From positions 434,001-498,000 of the forward strand of contig CAXXLS010000017.1 of NCBI GenBank assembly GCA_963677135.2: DNA of 64,000 nucleotides. Reading direction: 5' to 3'. Below, in pieces: positions 33,296-41,700 of this stretch. How positions within the stretch are numbered: position 1 is the first letter of the stretch; the number at the start of each line of letters is the position of its first letter. The DNA comes from Seleniibacterium sp963677135 (GTDB lineage: Bacteria > Desulfobacterota > Desulfuromonadia > Desulfuromonadales > Geopsychrobacteraceae). A program made the translations under genes and the position numbers. The notes below the pieces were generated by a model. That model had not been told where the DNA came from. It did not search any database and saw only the letters and a program-made list of their open reading frames with translations.

Positions 33296-34636
33296 TCAAT
33301 CGAGGCTGGCCGGCAACGGCCAGTCCGTTTCATACCCTTGCGGATAAAAGTTTTCCCGGGTCCGGTTGAAGTACCCGAACTGTATCCGCGGGATCTCCTT
33401 TTTTATCCGGTCAAGCATTTTTTTCATCCCCATTCCCGGTCCCTGAGCCCCCATGGCGTTCCAATACATCTGCGGATCGATGCTTAAATTTCTCATCTGA
33501 ATCAGATCAATGCCGATGCTGTCGATGATTTCGAGGAGCGCGTTGACTTCGTCTTCGCGGTCGCTGATCCCGGGGTAGACCAGGTAGTTGAGCATGGTGA
33601 ACATGCCGTTGTGCTTCGCCCGACGGGCCGCTTCAAGAACATCGGAAAAACGATAATGACGGGGCCGGTAATAGGCTTTATAAAATCGCTCCTGGACAGA
33701 ATTAAGGGAAATCCGGATAGAATCGACCCCGGCGGCGGCCAAGGTGTCGATGGCATCCGGGATGGAGGCGTTGGAATTGAAATTGATGGTTCCCCGGGAG
33801 GTCTGACGGCGCATTTCCCGAACGGCTGCGGCGATATGGTCCGCCTGCAGGATCGGATCTCCCTCGCAGCCCTGTCCGAATGAGACAATAGCGTTTTCCG
33901 CCGTTTTCAGATGGGGAACGGCGACCTCGCAAAGTTCCTGGACGGTGGGCACGAAATCGAGACGATCCTGGCTGGACTGGCAGGCTTTCGGTTCCTCCTG
34001 CAGGGAGATGCAGCCCAGGCACTGAGCGTTGCAGGCCGGTGAACTGGGGAGGGGGGCCTCCCAGCGTCCGAAAAAGAGGTTTTTGGCGGCAAAACAGTGA
34101 TAATCAAGAGCGCAGCGCGATAACTGCTCGATGAGGCGGTTCTCCGGTTGTTCAGCGACCCGGCGCCGAACCAGCGGTTCCAGGATCCGGTCGTCAAAAT
34201 GGCGCGGCTCCCATTGGCGATTTCGATCCACCCTGACCGCCGCGACATAAAAACGCTCTTCCTCGACGCACCAGCCGACCGCTGTATAGGACCAGAGGGT
34301 CAGTTCGACACTTTTTTTTGCGTAATCAGCGGCCGGAAGCAAAGTCCGGGTGAACGCCGGGGTCGTGAAAGCTGAGACCGCCTGGATTTTTCCACCGCCC
34401 CAGTTTTTGGGGAGCGCGGTCACGGTTTGCTGCTGACCGGTCTTGCGGTCATAGCCGATGGGAGGCGTCCCGGGGATGGTGAACAGGCGACTGCCTTCCG
34501 GAAGCGGGATCATCTCCTCATCCTGGGGCCTGCAGACGGTCATACCGTTCATGCCCGCCATCAGTAAATCGGGATGTTCAAAAACGTCGCCTGTTTCATC
34601 TGCGACCACGGCTAAAAAAGTTTTTTTTGTGCTCAT
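33296..34636 (-). CDS. Radical SAM protein of unknown substrate
   Basis: 446 residues from ATG 34636, with AAGGAAA upstream. The 4Fe-4S/SAM motif appears late, near residue 200, as C-x3-C-x2-C (CNAQCLGC), after an unusual N-terminal domain of about 190 residues. Radical SAM barrel elements follow: SFGQGCEGDP, NFNSNAS, IRISLNSVQERFYKAYYRP and LNYLVYPGISD. The barrel resembles wyosine/molybdenum-cofactor-like radical SAM proteins that begin with a non-barrel domain. I do not recognise a named function. It is a single gene on this strand. Confidence 0.8.
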   Translation of the reverse strand: MSTKKTFLAVVADETGDVFEHPDLLMAGMNGMTVCRPQDEEMIPLPEGSRLFTIPGTPPIGYDRKTGQQQTVTALPKNWGGGKIQAVSAFTTPAFTRTLLPAADYAKKSVELTLWSYTAVGWCVEEERFYVAAVRVDRNRQWEPRHFDDRILEPLVRRRVAEQPENRLIEQLSRCALDYHCFAAKNLFFGRWEAPLPSSPACNAQCLGCISLQEEPKACQSSQDRLDFVPTVQELCEVAVPHLKTAENAIVSFGQGCEGDPILQADHIAAAVREMRRQTSRGTINFNSNASIPDAIDTLAAAGVDSIRISLNSVQERFYKAYYRPRHYRFSDVLEAARRAKHNGMFTMLNYLVYPGISDREDEVNALLEIIDSIGIDLIQMRNLSIDPQMYWNAMGAQGPGMGMKKMLDRIKKEIPRIQFGYFNRTRENFYPQGYETDWPLPASLD

Positions 34637-34958
34637 TCTCTGGTTTCCTTTCGTGCCGGCGGAGAATAACACAATTCCTCTGATGCCAACAAATACTCAT
34701 TGGGCCCCGCAGCTCAATGTCTGAACGTCTCCGGTGCCATCATATGGTTTTTCCAAGGGATAGGACGGTCGTGACTTTCTCTCTTTAAACGGGAGAAAAC
34801 GGTTGAAAACGACCTGGTTCTCCCCTAAGCTACGAGGGTTTCCATCCTTATCGCTTGGAACTCGCGGTATTTGTCTTGTGAAACCGGCTCATGATCCCCG
34901 CTTCACGCTTCACGATTTTGTATTTGTTACCCATGATTATGCAAGGAGGTCTTAACTC
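34637..34958. other. Intergenic region upstream of the FKBP isomerase gene
   Basis: 322 bp without a gene. It has a short direct repeat, CTTCACG twice in tandem (34901-34914), and a loose GGGAGAA..TTCTCCC inverted pair around 34790-34825. I see no clear promoter. Confidence 0.4.
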
Positions 34959-35384
34959 ATGGCGGTTGATGCAGGAAAAACAGTAAAGGTCGCTTATACT
35001 GGAATTCTGGACAACGGCGAAATTTTCGATTCGTCCCCCGTGGGAGCGCCTCTTGAATTTGTGACCGGGGCCGGCCAGGTGATTCCCGGCTTCGACGAGG
35101 CCGTTCAGCAGATGTCGGTGGGGGAAACCAGGCAGGTTCGTATCGAGGCTGAAGACGCTTACGGACCTCACAATCCCAATCTGATCATCAAGGCCGACCC
35201 GAGCCAGTTCGAAGCGGGAGAGGCGCCGCAAGTCGGTCAACATTTCCGGGTTCCCGGCGCGGATGGCAATCCCATGTTTCTGGAAGTCAAATCAGTGTCG
35301 GATACGGAAATCCTGCTGGACGCAAATCATCCCCTGGCAGGGAAGGATCTCAACTTTGAACTGGAACTGGTTGATGTTCAGTAG
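34959..35384 (+). CDS. FKBP-type peptidyl-prolyl cis-trans isomerase, SlyD-like
   Basis: 141 residues with AAGGAGG upstream. FKBP core split by an insert-in-flap domain: VKVAYTGILDNGEIFDSS, VIPGFDEAVQQMSVGE, YGPHNPNLI, then the IF domain to about residue 125 and LNFELELVDV at the end. SlyD-like enzymes isomerise X-Pro bonds and chaperone folding proteins in the cytoplasm. The metal-binding His/Cys-rich tail of E. coli SlyD is absent. Monocistronic with its own terminator. Confidence 0.92.
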   Translation: MAVDAGKTVKVAYTGILDNGEIFDSSPVGAPLEFVTGAGQVIPGFDEAVQQMSVGETRQVRIEAEDAYGPHNPNLIIKADPSQFEAGEAPQVGQHFRVPGADGNPMFLEVKSVSDTEILLDANHPLAGKDLNFELELVDVQ

Positions 35385-35413
35385 CCAGGTGGGGTTCCCG
35401 CGATGATGGCCTC

Positions 35414-35445
35414 GCCTCCCTGTTTTCAATGCCAGGGAGGCTTTT
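35414..35445 (+). terminator. Intrinsic terminator of the FKBP gene
   Basis: GCCTCCCTG (35414-35422) pairs with CAGGGAGGC (35433-35441), followed by TTTT. Confidence 0.85.
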
Positions 35446-35494
35446 GGCCCTTCAGATCGTCCGGATGGTGCCGCGTGGTCGCGGCGAGTTGAGC

Positions 35495-36475
35495 CTAGCC
35501 GCCGCCAATCAAGGCGCCGGCCGCAAAGACCAGGGCGCCGCCCAGGACCACCTGGAAGGCTGCCCGCCAGAAAGGGGTCTCCATGTAGCGGTTCTGGATC
35601 CAGGCGATGGACCAGAGTTCGATGAAGACCAGCGCAAAGGCGATAAACGTCGCCGTCCAGAAATGGGGAATCAGGTAGGGGAGGGCGTGACCGAGCCCCC
35701 CCAGGGCCGTCATCACACCGGCAGCCAGGCCGCGTTTGAACGGACTGCCGCGGCCGGAGAGTTCACCGTCATCCGATGCGGCCTCGGTAAATCCCATTGA
35801 AATTCCGGCTCCGACACTCGCAGCCAGGCCGACCAGGAAGGTGGTGTGGGTGTTCTGGGTGGCAAAGGCGGTTGCAAAGATCGGCGCCAGGGTGGACACC
35901 GAGCCGTCCATCAATCCGGCCAGTCCGGGCTGTACCCAGGTCAGGACAAACTGGCGATGAGCAGCACGGTCCTCCTCGTGGCGGTCCTCCTCGCTGAGAT
36001 GTTCTGCCTCAAGGCCGCTGGCGAGATCGCCGTGGCCCGCTTCGATGGCGGCCAAATCCCCCAGCAGTTTCCGGGTGCCGGCATCAGATGTGCGCAGGGC
36101 CGCTTTACGATAAAAGCGTTCAGCCTGGCGCTCCATTTCACGGGCTTCGCCGCGAATCTTCTCCAGCCCGAGGTTCTCGACCAGCCAGATCGGGTTGCGG
36201 GCATAGAACCCCGAGACGTGCTCGCGTCTGATCAGCGGGATGACGTCACCGAAGCGTTTCTGGTGCGCCTCGATCAGCTGGCGGCGATGGTCATCCTCCT
36301 CTTCCGCCATCCCTTCGAAAATTTTTGCCGAGGCCGGAAACTCTGTTCTCAGGCGTTCGGCGTATTGGCGATAAATGCGGGCGTCGTCCTCTTCATTGGA
36401 GATGGCGAGGGCCAGGATCTCCTGCTCGGTAAGATCCGAAAAACGACGGCGGCCGCTGATGACTCCTGGAATCAA
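35495..36475 (-). CDS. mbfA: Membrane-bound ferritin-like iron exporter, erythrin-VIT1 fusion (MbfA type)
   Basis: About 326 residues. The N-terminal ferritin-like (erythrin) domain (about 10-155) has iron-ligand patterns NEEDDARIY, AEEEDDHRRQL, AREMERQAERFY and EAGHGDLA. The C-terminal VIT1/CCC1 domain has about five membrane helices (GLMDGSVSTLAPIFATAFAT onward). Such proteins export iron and protect against peroxide or iron overload. The best start is TTG 36475, 7 nt after AAGGAGG; the upstream in-frame TTG at 36520 has no such site. No iron-regulator gene is adjacent. Confidence 0.88.
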   Translation of the reverse strand: MIPGVISGRRRFSDLTEQEILALAISNEEDDARIYRQYAERLRTEFPASAKIFEGMAEEEDDHRRQLIEAHQKRFGDVIPLIRREHVSGFYARNPIWLVENLGLEKIRGEAREMERQAERFYRKAALRTSDAGTRKLLGDLAAIEAGHGDLASGLEAEHLSEEDRHEEDRAAHRQFVLTWVQPGLAGLMDGSVSTLAPIFATAFATQNTHTTFLVGLAASVGAGISMGFTEAASDDGELSGRGSPFKRGLAAGVMTALGGLGHALPYLIPHFWTATFIAFALVFIELWSIAWIQNRYMETPFWRAAFQVVLGGALVFAAGALIGGG

Positions 36476-36598
36476 TGATCTGCCTCCTTGTTGCACGTAG
36501 GTGGTTTTGACGGAATTCAAAATTGACAGGGTTTATCCTTGCTTGTCAAATCAAATAAATCTCGTTGACAGATTGCCCTTGGCGGGTATGCTGCATCC

Positions 36599-38281
36599 AT
36601 GAATGTTCTGCTGACAACGCTGCACAGTAAATATATCCATGCCAGTCTGGCACTGCCGTACCTCAAAGCTTTCTGCCGGGATGTCTGTCCTGATATTCTG
36701 ATCCGGGAGTATTCGGTCCATGAACCCAAAGAGGTTGTTTTGGCCCAGATTGTCGCTCTGGATCCTGATGTCGTCTGTTTTTCGGTCTATCTCTGGAATC
36801 GCCTGGCAACCCTCGAACTGCTCGCCTGCATCAGACTGATCAAACCCGAGACCAGGATCGTACTCGGAGGCCCGGAGATTTCGTTTGAAGAGGGTGACTT
36901 TTTCAGTGAACATCCGGTCGATGCCGTGATTCGAGGGGAAGGAGAGCTTCCTCTGCGTCATCTGCTGCAGGCCTGGTCGCAACAGACCGATCCGCTCCCT
37001 TTTCCTGGTTTGCAGCGGCCTGGGCAGGTCCCCCCGCCACGGAACAGTCTGCTGGATAACCTGGATTCCATCCCGTCTCCATTTCAACTGGGCCTGGTTG
37101 ATCTCGGCAAAAGACTCGTGTACTACGAGAGCAGTCGCGGATGCCCCTATTCCTGCAGTTTCTGCATGAGCTCCCTTGATGACCGGGTGCGGTCATTTTC
37201 GATGGAGCGCATTATGGTGGATCTGCAGATCCTGATCGATGCCAAAGTCCCCTTGGTGAAGTTTGTCGATCGGACCTTCAACTACGATAACGCCCGGTCG
37301 CGAGAGATTTTCTCCTATCTTGTCGAACATAATGTCGCCAGCCAGTTTCATTTCGAAATCGGTGCGCATCTCCTTGATGACGCGACGCTGTCCCTGCTTG
37401 AAGACGTGCCTGACAAGACCTTTCAGTTCGAAATAGGGGTGCAGTCAACGCTGCCGGATACCCTTGCCAGGGTGTCTCGCAGGACCTCGCTGGAACGCCT
37501 GGCGGACAATGTTCGCAGGTTGAAGCAAACGACCGGAATTCATCTGCATCTCGACCTGATCGCCGGACTTCCCGGTGAAGACTACGAGCAGTTCCTGGCG
37601 GCGCTGGACTGGACCGCAGAGCTGGGGGCCGACCATCTTCAGCTGGAGCCGGTCAAGTTGCTGCCGGGTGCGCCGCTGCGCCAGCAGGCTCCCGGGTGGG
37701 GCATCCGTTTTGACCCGAATCCGCCCTACACCATCCTGCACTCCGATGCCATGTCGTTCGCCGATCTGGAGCGGTTGCGGGGGATCAGCAGGCTGATGGA
37801 TGTCATTGTCAACAGTGGCCGATTCACCAGAGTTCTTGCCTATCTGGAGAACCTTTTCGGCCGACTGTCTCTGGCGCTGGAATGTCTTGACCGCTTCTGG
37901 CGCCGCCGAGGTCTGTATCGCCAGAGTCATTCCCTGAAGAACACCTATCTTGATATGGATGCCTTCCTCAGGAATGAGCTCGCCCAAGCCATGGTTCCGG
38001 TGGCGCGGGAAGCCCTGGCCCGGGATTACGCCATGAACGAGCGTCTGATGTCCGGATCGGCCCCGGACTTTTTCGATCTCGCCTTGAGCCGTGAAGAAGA
38101 GGTCATGGTCCGTGCCCGGGTGAAACGGGAAATCGATCTGCTGCCGAGAGAAGGGAAGGTTCAATACTGTGCCGCGGTTTTTCATCACCAGGAGGATTTG
38201 CCTGGCCGCACCGTGGTCATTTACCTTTATTTGACCCGGACGGGAAAAGGCCTTCAGGTGAGGGAAGTCCCTCTGTTGTGA
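36599..38281 (+). CDS. B12-binding radical SAM protein with DUF4080
   Basis: 560 residues. The N-terminal cobalamin-binding Rossmann domain (1-140) has VVCFSVYLWN and VLGGPEISFE. The radical SAM domain (about 165-390) has SRGCPYSCSFCMSS (C-x3-C-x2-C), FVDRTFNYD and IGVQST. The C-terminal DUF4080 domain (about 440-550) completes it. This architecture is common in Desulfuromonadales and Clostridia; the substrate is unknown but is typically methylated or rearranged. Monocistronic, ending at a strong terminator. Confidence 0.88.
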   Translation: MNVLLTTLHSKYIHASLALPYLKAFCRDVCPDILIREYSVHEPKEVVLAQIVALDPDVVCFSVYLWNRLATLELLACIRLIKPETRIVLGGPEISFEEGDFFSEHPVDAVIRGEGELPLRHLLQAWSQQTDPLPFPGLQRPGQVPPPRNSLLDNLDSIPSPFQLGLVDLGKRLVYYESSRGCPYSCSFCMSSLDDRVRSFSMERIMVDLQILIDAKVPLVKFVDRTFNYDNARSREIFSYLVEHNVASQFHFEIGAHLLDDATLSLLEDVPDKTFQFEIGVQSTLPDTLARVSRRTSLERLADNVRRLKQTTGIHLHLDLIAGLPGEDYEQFLAALDWTAELGADHLQLEPVKLLPGAPLRQQAPGWGIRFDPNPPYTILHSDAMSFADLERLRGISRLMDVIVNSGRFTRVLAYLENLFGRLSLALECLDRFWRRRGLYRQSHSLKNTYLDMDAFLRNELAQAMVPVAREALARDYAMNERLMSGSAPDFFDLALSREEEVMVRARVKREIDLLPREGKVQYCAAVFHHQEDLPGRTVVIYLYLTRTGKGLQVREVPLL

Positions 38282-38303
38282 ACAACAGCACGCATAGATT
38301 TAC

Positions 38304-38341
38304 AAAAAAAGGGCTGCCCCCTGCGGAACAGCCCTTTTTTT
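38304..38341. terminator. Bidirectional intrinsic terminator
   Basis: A-run plus GGGCTG (38304-38316) pairs with CAGCCC plus T-run (38329-38341). It serves the radical SAM gene and the convergent OmpA gene. Confidence 0.9.
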
Positions 38342-38360
38342 GATGGTTTTTGCCGATCCT

Positions 38361-39659
38361 CTATCTGGCTCCGCAGGCGACTTCCACCCGGCGATTCTGG
38401 GCCTTGCCTTCTGGGGTGGCGTTGGTTGCGACCGGTTTCGCTTCTCCGAAACCCCGTGCTTCAAGGCGCTCTGCCGGGATGCTGAATTTATCGATCAGGC
38501 GATTCTTGACCGCGGTGGCACGCTGGACGGACAGTTTCTGATTGTATGCAGCGGAACCATCGCTGTCGGTATGTCCATCGATGTAAACAAGGTTGCCCGG
38601 GTAGTCGTTGATGCACTGTGCGGCTTTGGCAATCTCACTGTCGTATGCCGGGCCGATTTTGCTGCTGTCGTGACCGAACTGGATATGCAGGGTCAGGGTG
38701 GTCGGGCAGCCGTCCGTATCGACGGAGACACCGGCCGGCGTGTCCGGACATGTGTCGCGATCGTCGTAGACTCCGTCCCCGTCGGAATCGAGAGGGCAAC
38801 CGGCGCTGTCAACCGCCACTCCGGCGGGGGTACCGGGACATGTGTCGCGATCGTCGTAGACTCCGTCTCCGTCGGAATCGAGGGGACAGCCGGCGCTGTC
38901 AACCGCCACTCCGGCGGGGGTACCGGGACACTTGTCGTGATCGTCGTAGACTCCGTCTCCGTCGGAATCGAGGGGACAGCCGGCGCTGTCAACAGCGACT
39001 CCGGCGGGAGTGCCGGGACATGTGTCAAGGGTATCGATGATGCCATCAGCATCGCTGTCGGTCGGGGCCGGGACAGGAGCGGGGGCCGGCGCGGGAACGG
39101 CCTTCTGGGTGACGACCGGGGCGGGGGCCGGCGTAGGCTTGCCCAACTGGAACGTCAGTCCAACCGAATATTGAAGACTGTTGTCCGGCTCGGGAAAATC
39201 GATCAGGTGACGGATATCGGCGCGCAGGGCGATCAGGTCGTCAAGAATGAAATACTTGACACCGACGCCATAGTTGAACAGCAGGTGGTCGGTGTCATCG
39301 CCACGATCATAGTCCGTGCTGATCCCACCGATCCCGGCGGCAAGATAGGGAATGAAGTCCCGGTCAGGCCACAGGTGATAAAGAGCATCGATCCGGTAGG
39401 ACTGGATTTTCGCGTCAGATCCACCGTCTTCTCCGTCGGCATCGGTGTGGGTGAAGACACCCTCGACGGTCCAGTTCTCGGTCAGATTGTAACCCAGGCC
39501 GATGCCCAGAAAGGGAGAGTCGTCAAGGTTGAGATTTCCCTCGAACGTATGCCCCCCGACCATTGGCGACAGGGTGAACGCATTCTCCTTGTTTTCAGCA
39601 TGTGCGGTCAAACCGACGCAGCAGCACAGCAATACCAGCCAGATAATTTTTTTAACCAT
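38361..39659 (-). CDS. OmpA-family outer membrane protein with thrombospondin type 3 repeats
   Basis: 432 residues from ATG 39659. Signal peptide 1-22 (VKKIIWLVLLCCCVGLTAHA); an N-terminal eight-stranded beta barrel (about 25-185); a Pro/Ala linker; four calcium-binding TSP3 repeats (DSDGDGVYDDRDTCPGTPAG units, about 205-330); and a C-terminal OmpA domain (about 335-432) with YIDGHTDSDGSAAYNQKLS and RRVEV for peptidoglycan binding. It tethers the outer membrane to murein. The repeats are encoded by near-identical 90-bp units. Confidence 0.92.
   Translation of the reverse strand: MVKKIIWLVLLCCCVGLTAHAENKENAFTLSPMVGGHTFEGNLNLDDSPFLGIGLGYNLTENWTVEGVFTHTDADGEDGGSDAKIQSYRIDALYHLWPDRDFIPYLAAGIGGISTDYDRGDDTDHLLFNYGVGVKYFILDDLIALRADIRHLIDFPEPDNSLQYSVGLTFQLGKPTPAPAPVVTQKAVPAPAPAPVPAPTDSDADGIIDTLDTCPGTPAGVAVDSAGCPLDSDGDGVYDDHDKCPGTPAGVAVDSAGCPLDSDGDGVYDDRDTCPGTPAGVAVDSAGCPLDSDGDGVYDDRDTCPDTPAGVSVDTDGCPTTLTLHIQFGHDSSKIGPAYDSEIAKAAQCINDYPGNLVYIDGHTDSDGSAAYNQKLSVQRATAVKNRLIDKFSIPAERLEARGFGEAKPVATNATPEGKAQNRRVEVACGAR
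38766..39035. repeat. 90-bp tandem repeats within the OmpA gene
   Basis: Three consecutive 90-bp units, with boundaries at 38766, 38856 and 38946, differ at only a few positions. Flanking degenerate units complete four TSP3 motifs. The period of exactly 30 codons keeps frame, so copy number can change by recombination without breaking the gene. Confidence 0.9.
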
Positions 39660-39776
39660 GATAGCGTGTTCTCCTTGCTCTGAAGTATCCGTGGACTGTT
39701 GGAGTTTCAATTTTCTCATTAGAATAACAGTCATTGTTTCAGAAACAAGCAGCAAAAAGCAACTCGATGGTAAAAA

Positions 39777-41444
39777 CTACTCCAGGAGGAGAAAACATTC
39801 ACTCTGGCGGATGTCGCCCTGGTCTTCAAACCCGGTGAAGAAATCCTCCCACAATTCCAGGGCGTAAACGCCGAAAAATTCGCAATGATCGGACAGGCTG
39901 TTGAGCAGGGCCAGGCACTCGGTGGCAAACGAATGAAAAGTCTCCGGCTGGGAAGCGGTCAACTTGTGGAGCAGATCCAGGTCCTTGGCCGCCAGGGGCA
40001 TCGGCACGAAATCTCGACCGAGAACTCTGTTCGCCACGGCCGTCATGAACAGGCCTGCCAGGGTGACGGATTCCAGTTGTGACTGCTGCTCGATCTCTGC
40101 CAGAGTGAATGGCAGTTGCCCGCTGAACAGGTTGACAAGGGCATCGATCTGGTCCAGTCGTTTGTCAACCAGAGCAAGTGTTTTGCTTGAATTGACGGGT
40201 TGCAGGTCACTTGGATGGTCACCATGGGGAGCCCGGTAAAAAAGGGCGGGTTTCTCGAGCAGGGAGTCGATAAAAAGAAGCTCGGGGAAATCGGCATACT
40301 GATAGAGCGGTCCGGTCAAAAATCGGCGAGCCCTGGCCTGACGCTGCTCGAGCAGGCTGTGTCCAAGCTGGTAAAGATGAAGGAGATAGGTGGTCTTGAA
40401 GATCTCGTCACCCCGGGCGACATCGTTGCCGGATAAAAATTCCAGGGCAAGATTGAGGATGTCGTAGACCTCCCGCAGTTTCCCGGAGATCTCTTTTTGC
40501 TCGGCAATGTCGGCCCGGTCGGCACTGAGTTTGCGATTGACCAGGTGCAGCAGTTCACAGGCGGTTTCGTGATCGATTCCGGCACCAAGAATGTCGGCCA
40601 GCAGATTGTTTGGCTCGGCTTTGGCCAGTAGCGCCAGCGGGCTGTGGAGTTCTTCGGCCTCCAGACGATAATCGATTTTGCCACCCGGTTTAAAGGTGTC
40701 CGGATCGACATAGGTATAGATGCTTTTCGCTTCGTGATGGGGGATGATCCCAAGGTCAAGAAGGCGGTTATTGCGGGAATTGAAGGACTCTTCCTCAAGA
40801 ACCGAAAGGTTTTCACTGCGGATCATTTCCATCAGCAACAGGTAGGTTTCCTGCTCTTTCTCCTGCCAGAGATTGAGAAGGGCGCCGATGATTTTGGCCG
40901 CATCCTCACTGTGGTAATGGATGTCGTAAAGAGACTCAAGACGTCTTGAATTTTCGGCATCGTCATCATCGTAGGCCTCCAGGCCGCGGACGATGGTCAG
41001 ATGCTTTTTCAGAAACAGGGCGAAGGTTTCCGGTTCGATTTCCCGCGCCAGCTGACATAATTTTTCTTCCCCTGCATTGGCAAGCAATTCGAGCCAGCGC
41101 AGAGACAGAACATCGCTGACCTTATCTCCGTCCCAGCAATCAAGATCCAGGAGTAACGTGATCTGCTCGGAACTGGCCAGTTCGAGCAGTTCAACGGAAT
41201 CGGCAGAGCCAAGCTCATTGATGGTGAGATAGAGCTCCTGGGGATGCAATTGCGGAACCAGCCGTTCGGCATTCTGGGAGTTCAGTAACAGGTCGAATTT
41301 CTTTTTACCGTCGGCAGCCCTGATGATCTCAAGCTGTTCCTTCGCCGTGAGACTGGCGAATTCACTGAAAGAGATGTCCCGCTGTTTGCGTAAAACTTTG
41401 AGATGGCCGACCTGACGTTCGGCAGGAAGGGTGATTTTGGTCAT
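39777..41444 (-). CDS. Uncharacterised helical protein, probably DUF6178 family
   Basis: 555 residues, mostly alpha-helical and acidic, with no signal peptide or membrane segment. It resembles the DUF6178 proteins of Desulfuromonadales and related groups. The opening KVLRKQRDISFSEFASLTAKEQLEIIR and the repeated leucine-rich helical segments fit that family. No catalytic motif is visible. It is probably cytoplasmic. Monocistronic, between the OmpA gene and a divergent sensor kinase. The function is unknown. Confidence 0.7.
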   Translation of the reverse strand: MTKITLPAERQVGHLKVLRKQRDISFSEFASLTAKEQLEIIRAADGKKKFDLLLNSQNAERLVPQLHPQELYLTINELGSADSVELLELASSEQITLLLDLDCWDGDKVSDVLSLRWLELLANAGEEKLCQLAREIEPETFALFLKKHLTIVRGLEAYDDDDAENSRRLESLYDIHYHSEDAAKIIGALLNLWQEKEQETYLLLMEMIRSENLSVLEEESFNSRNNRLLDLGIIPHHEAKSIYTYVDPDTFKPGGKIDYRLEAEELHSPLALLAKAEPNNLLADILGAGIDHETACELLHLVNRKLSADRADIAEQKEISGKLREVYDILNLALEFLSGNDVARGDEIFKTTYLLHLYQLGHSLLEQRQARARRFLTGPLYQYADFPELLFIDSLLEKPALFYRAPHGDHPSDLQPVNSSKTLALVDKRLDQIDALVNLFSGQLPFTLAEIEQQSQLESVTLAGLFMTAVANRVLGRDFVPMPLAAKDLDLLHKLTASQPETFHSFATECLALLNSLSDHCEFFGVYALELWEDFFTGFEDQGDIRQSECFLLLE

Positions 41445-41567
41445 AACGAAAGTCTCCCTGAACTTTTTTTGTGGTCCGTTACTCTAATGCAGTCACGAAA
41501 TTTCTGCAATCCCGGCCAATCCCGCAGTGAATTGCATCATCTGCTTGTTTTTCTTTTCAAGCACCGC

Positions 41568-41597
41568 TTCTGTTGCTAGGCTAGCAACGGCAGAAGT
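41568..41597. repeat. Inverted repeat upstream of the sensor kinase gene
   Basis: CTTCTG-TTGCTAG and CTAGCAA-CGG-CAGAAG form an interrupted 13-bp dyad with a 1-nt centre. There is no T-run, so it is more likely an operator or RNA hairpin than a terminator. Confidence 0.35.
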
Positions 41598-41700
41598 CCG
41601 GCGACCTGGAAAAAGGCAGTGAATATAGAATATCGGCACTGGCCAAGGCAAGGATCTTCTGCCTGCCAAACCTTACTTTTACCCGGCGCGAGAGGCATTG

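Noticed and set aside
38766..39035. Possible CRISPR array
   Set aside because: The repeats are contiguous 90-bp coding units without spacers.
38340..39683. 447-residue plus-strand open frame with internal repeats
   Set aside because: Antisense shadow of the OmpA gene; its repeats come from the 90-bp TSP3 units.
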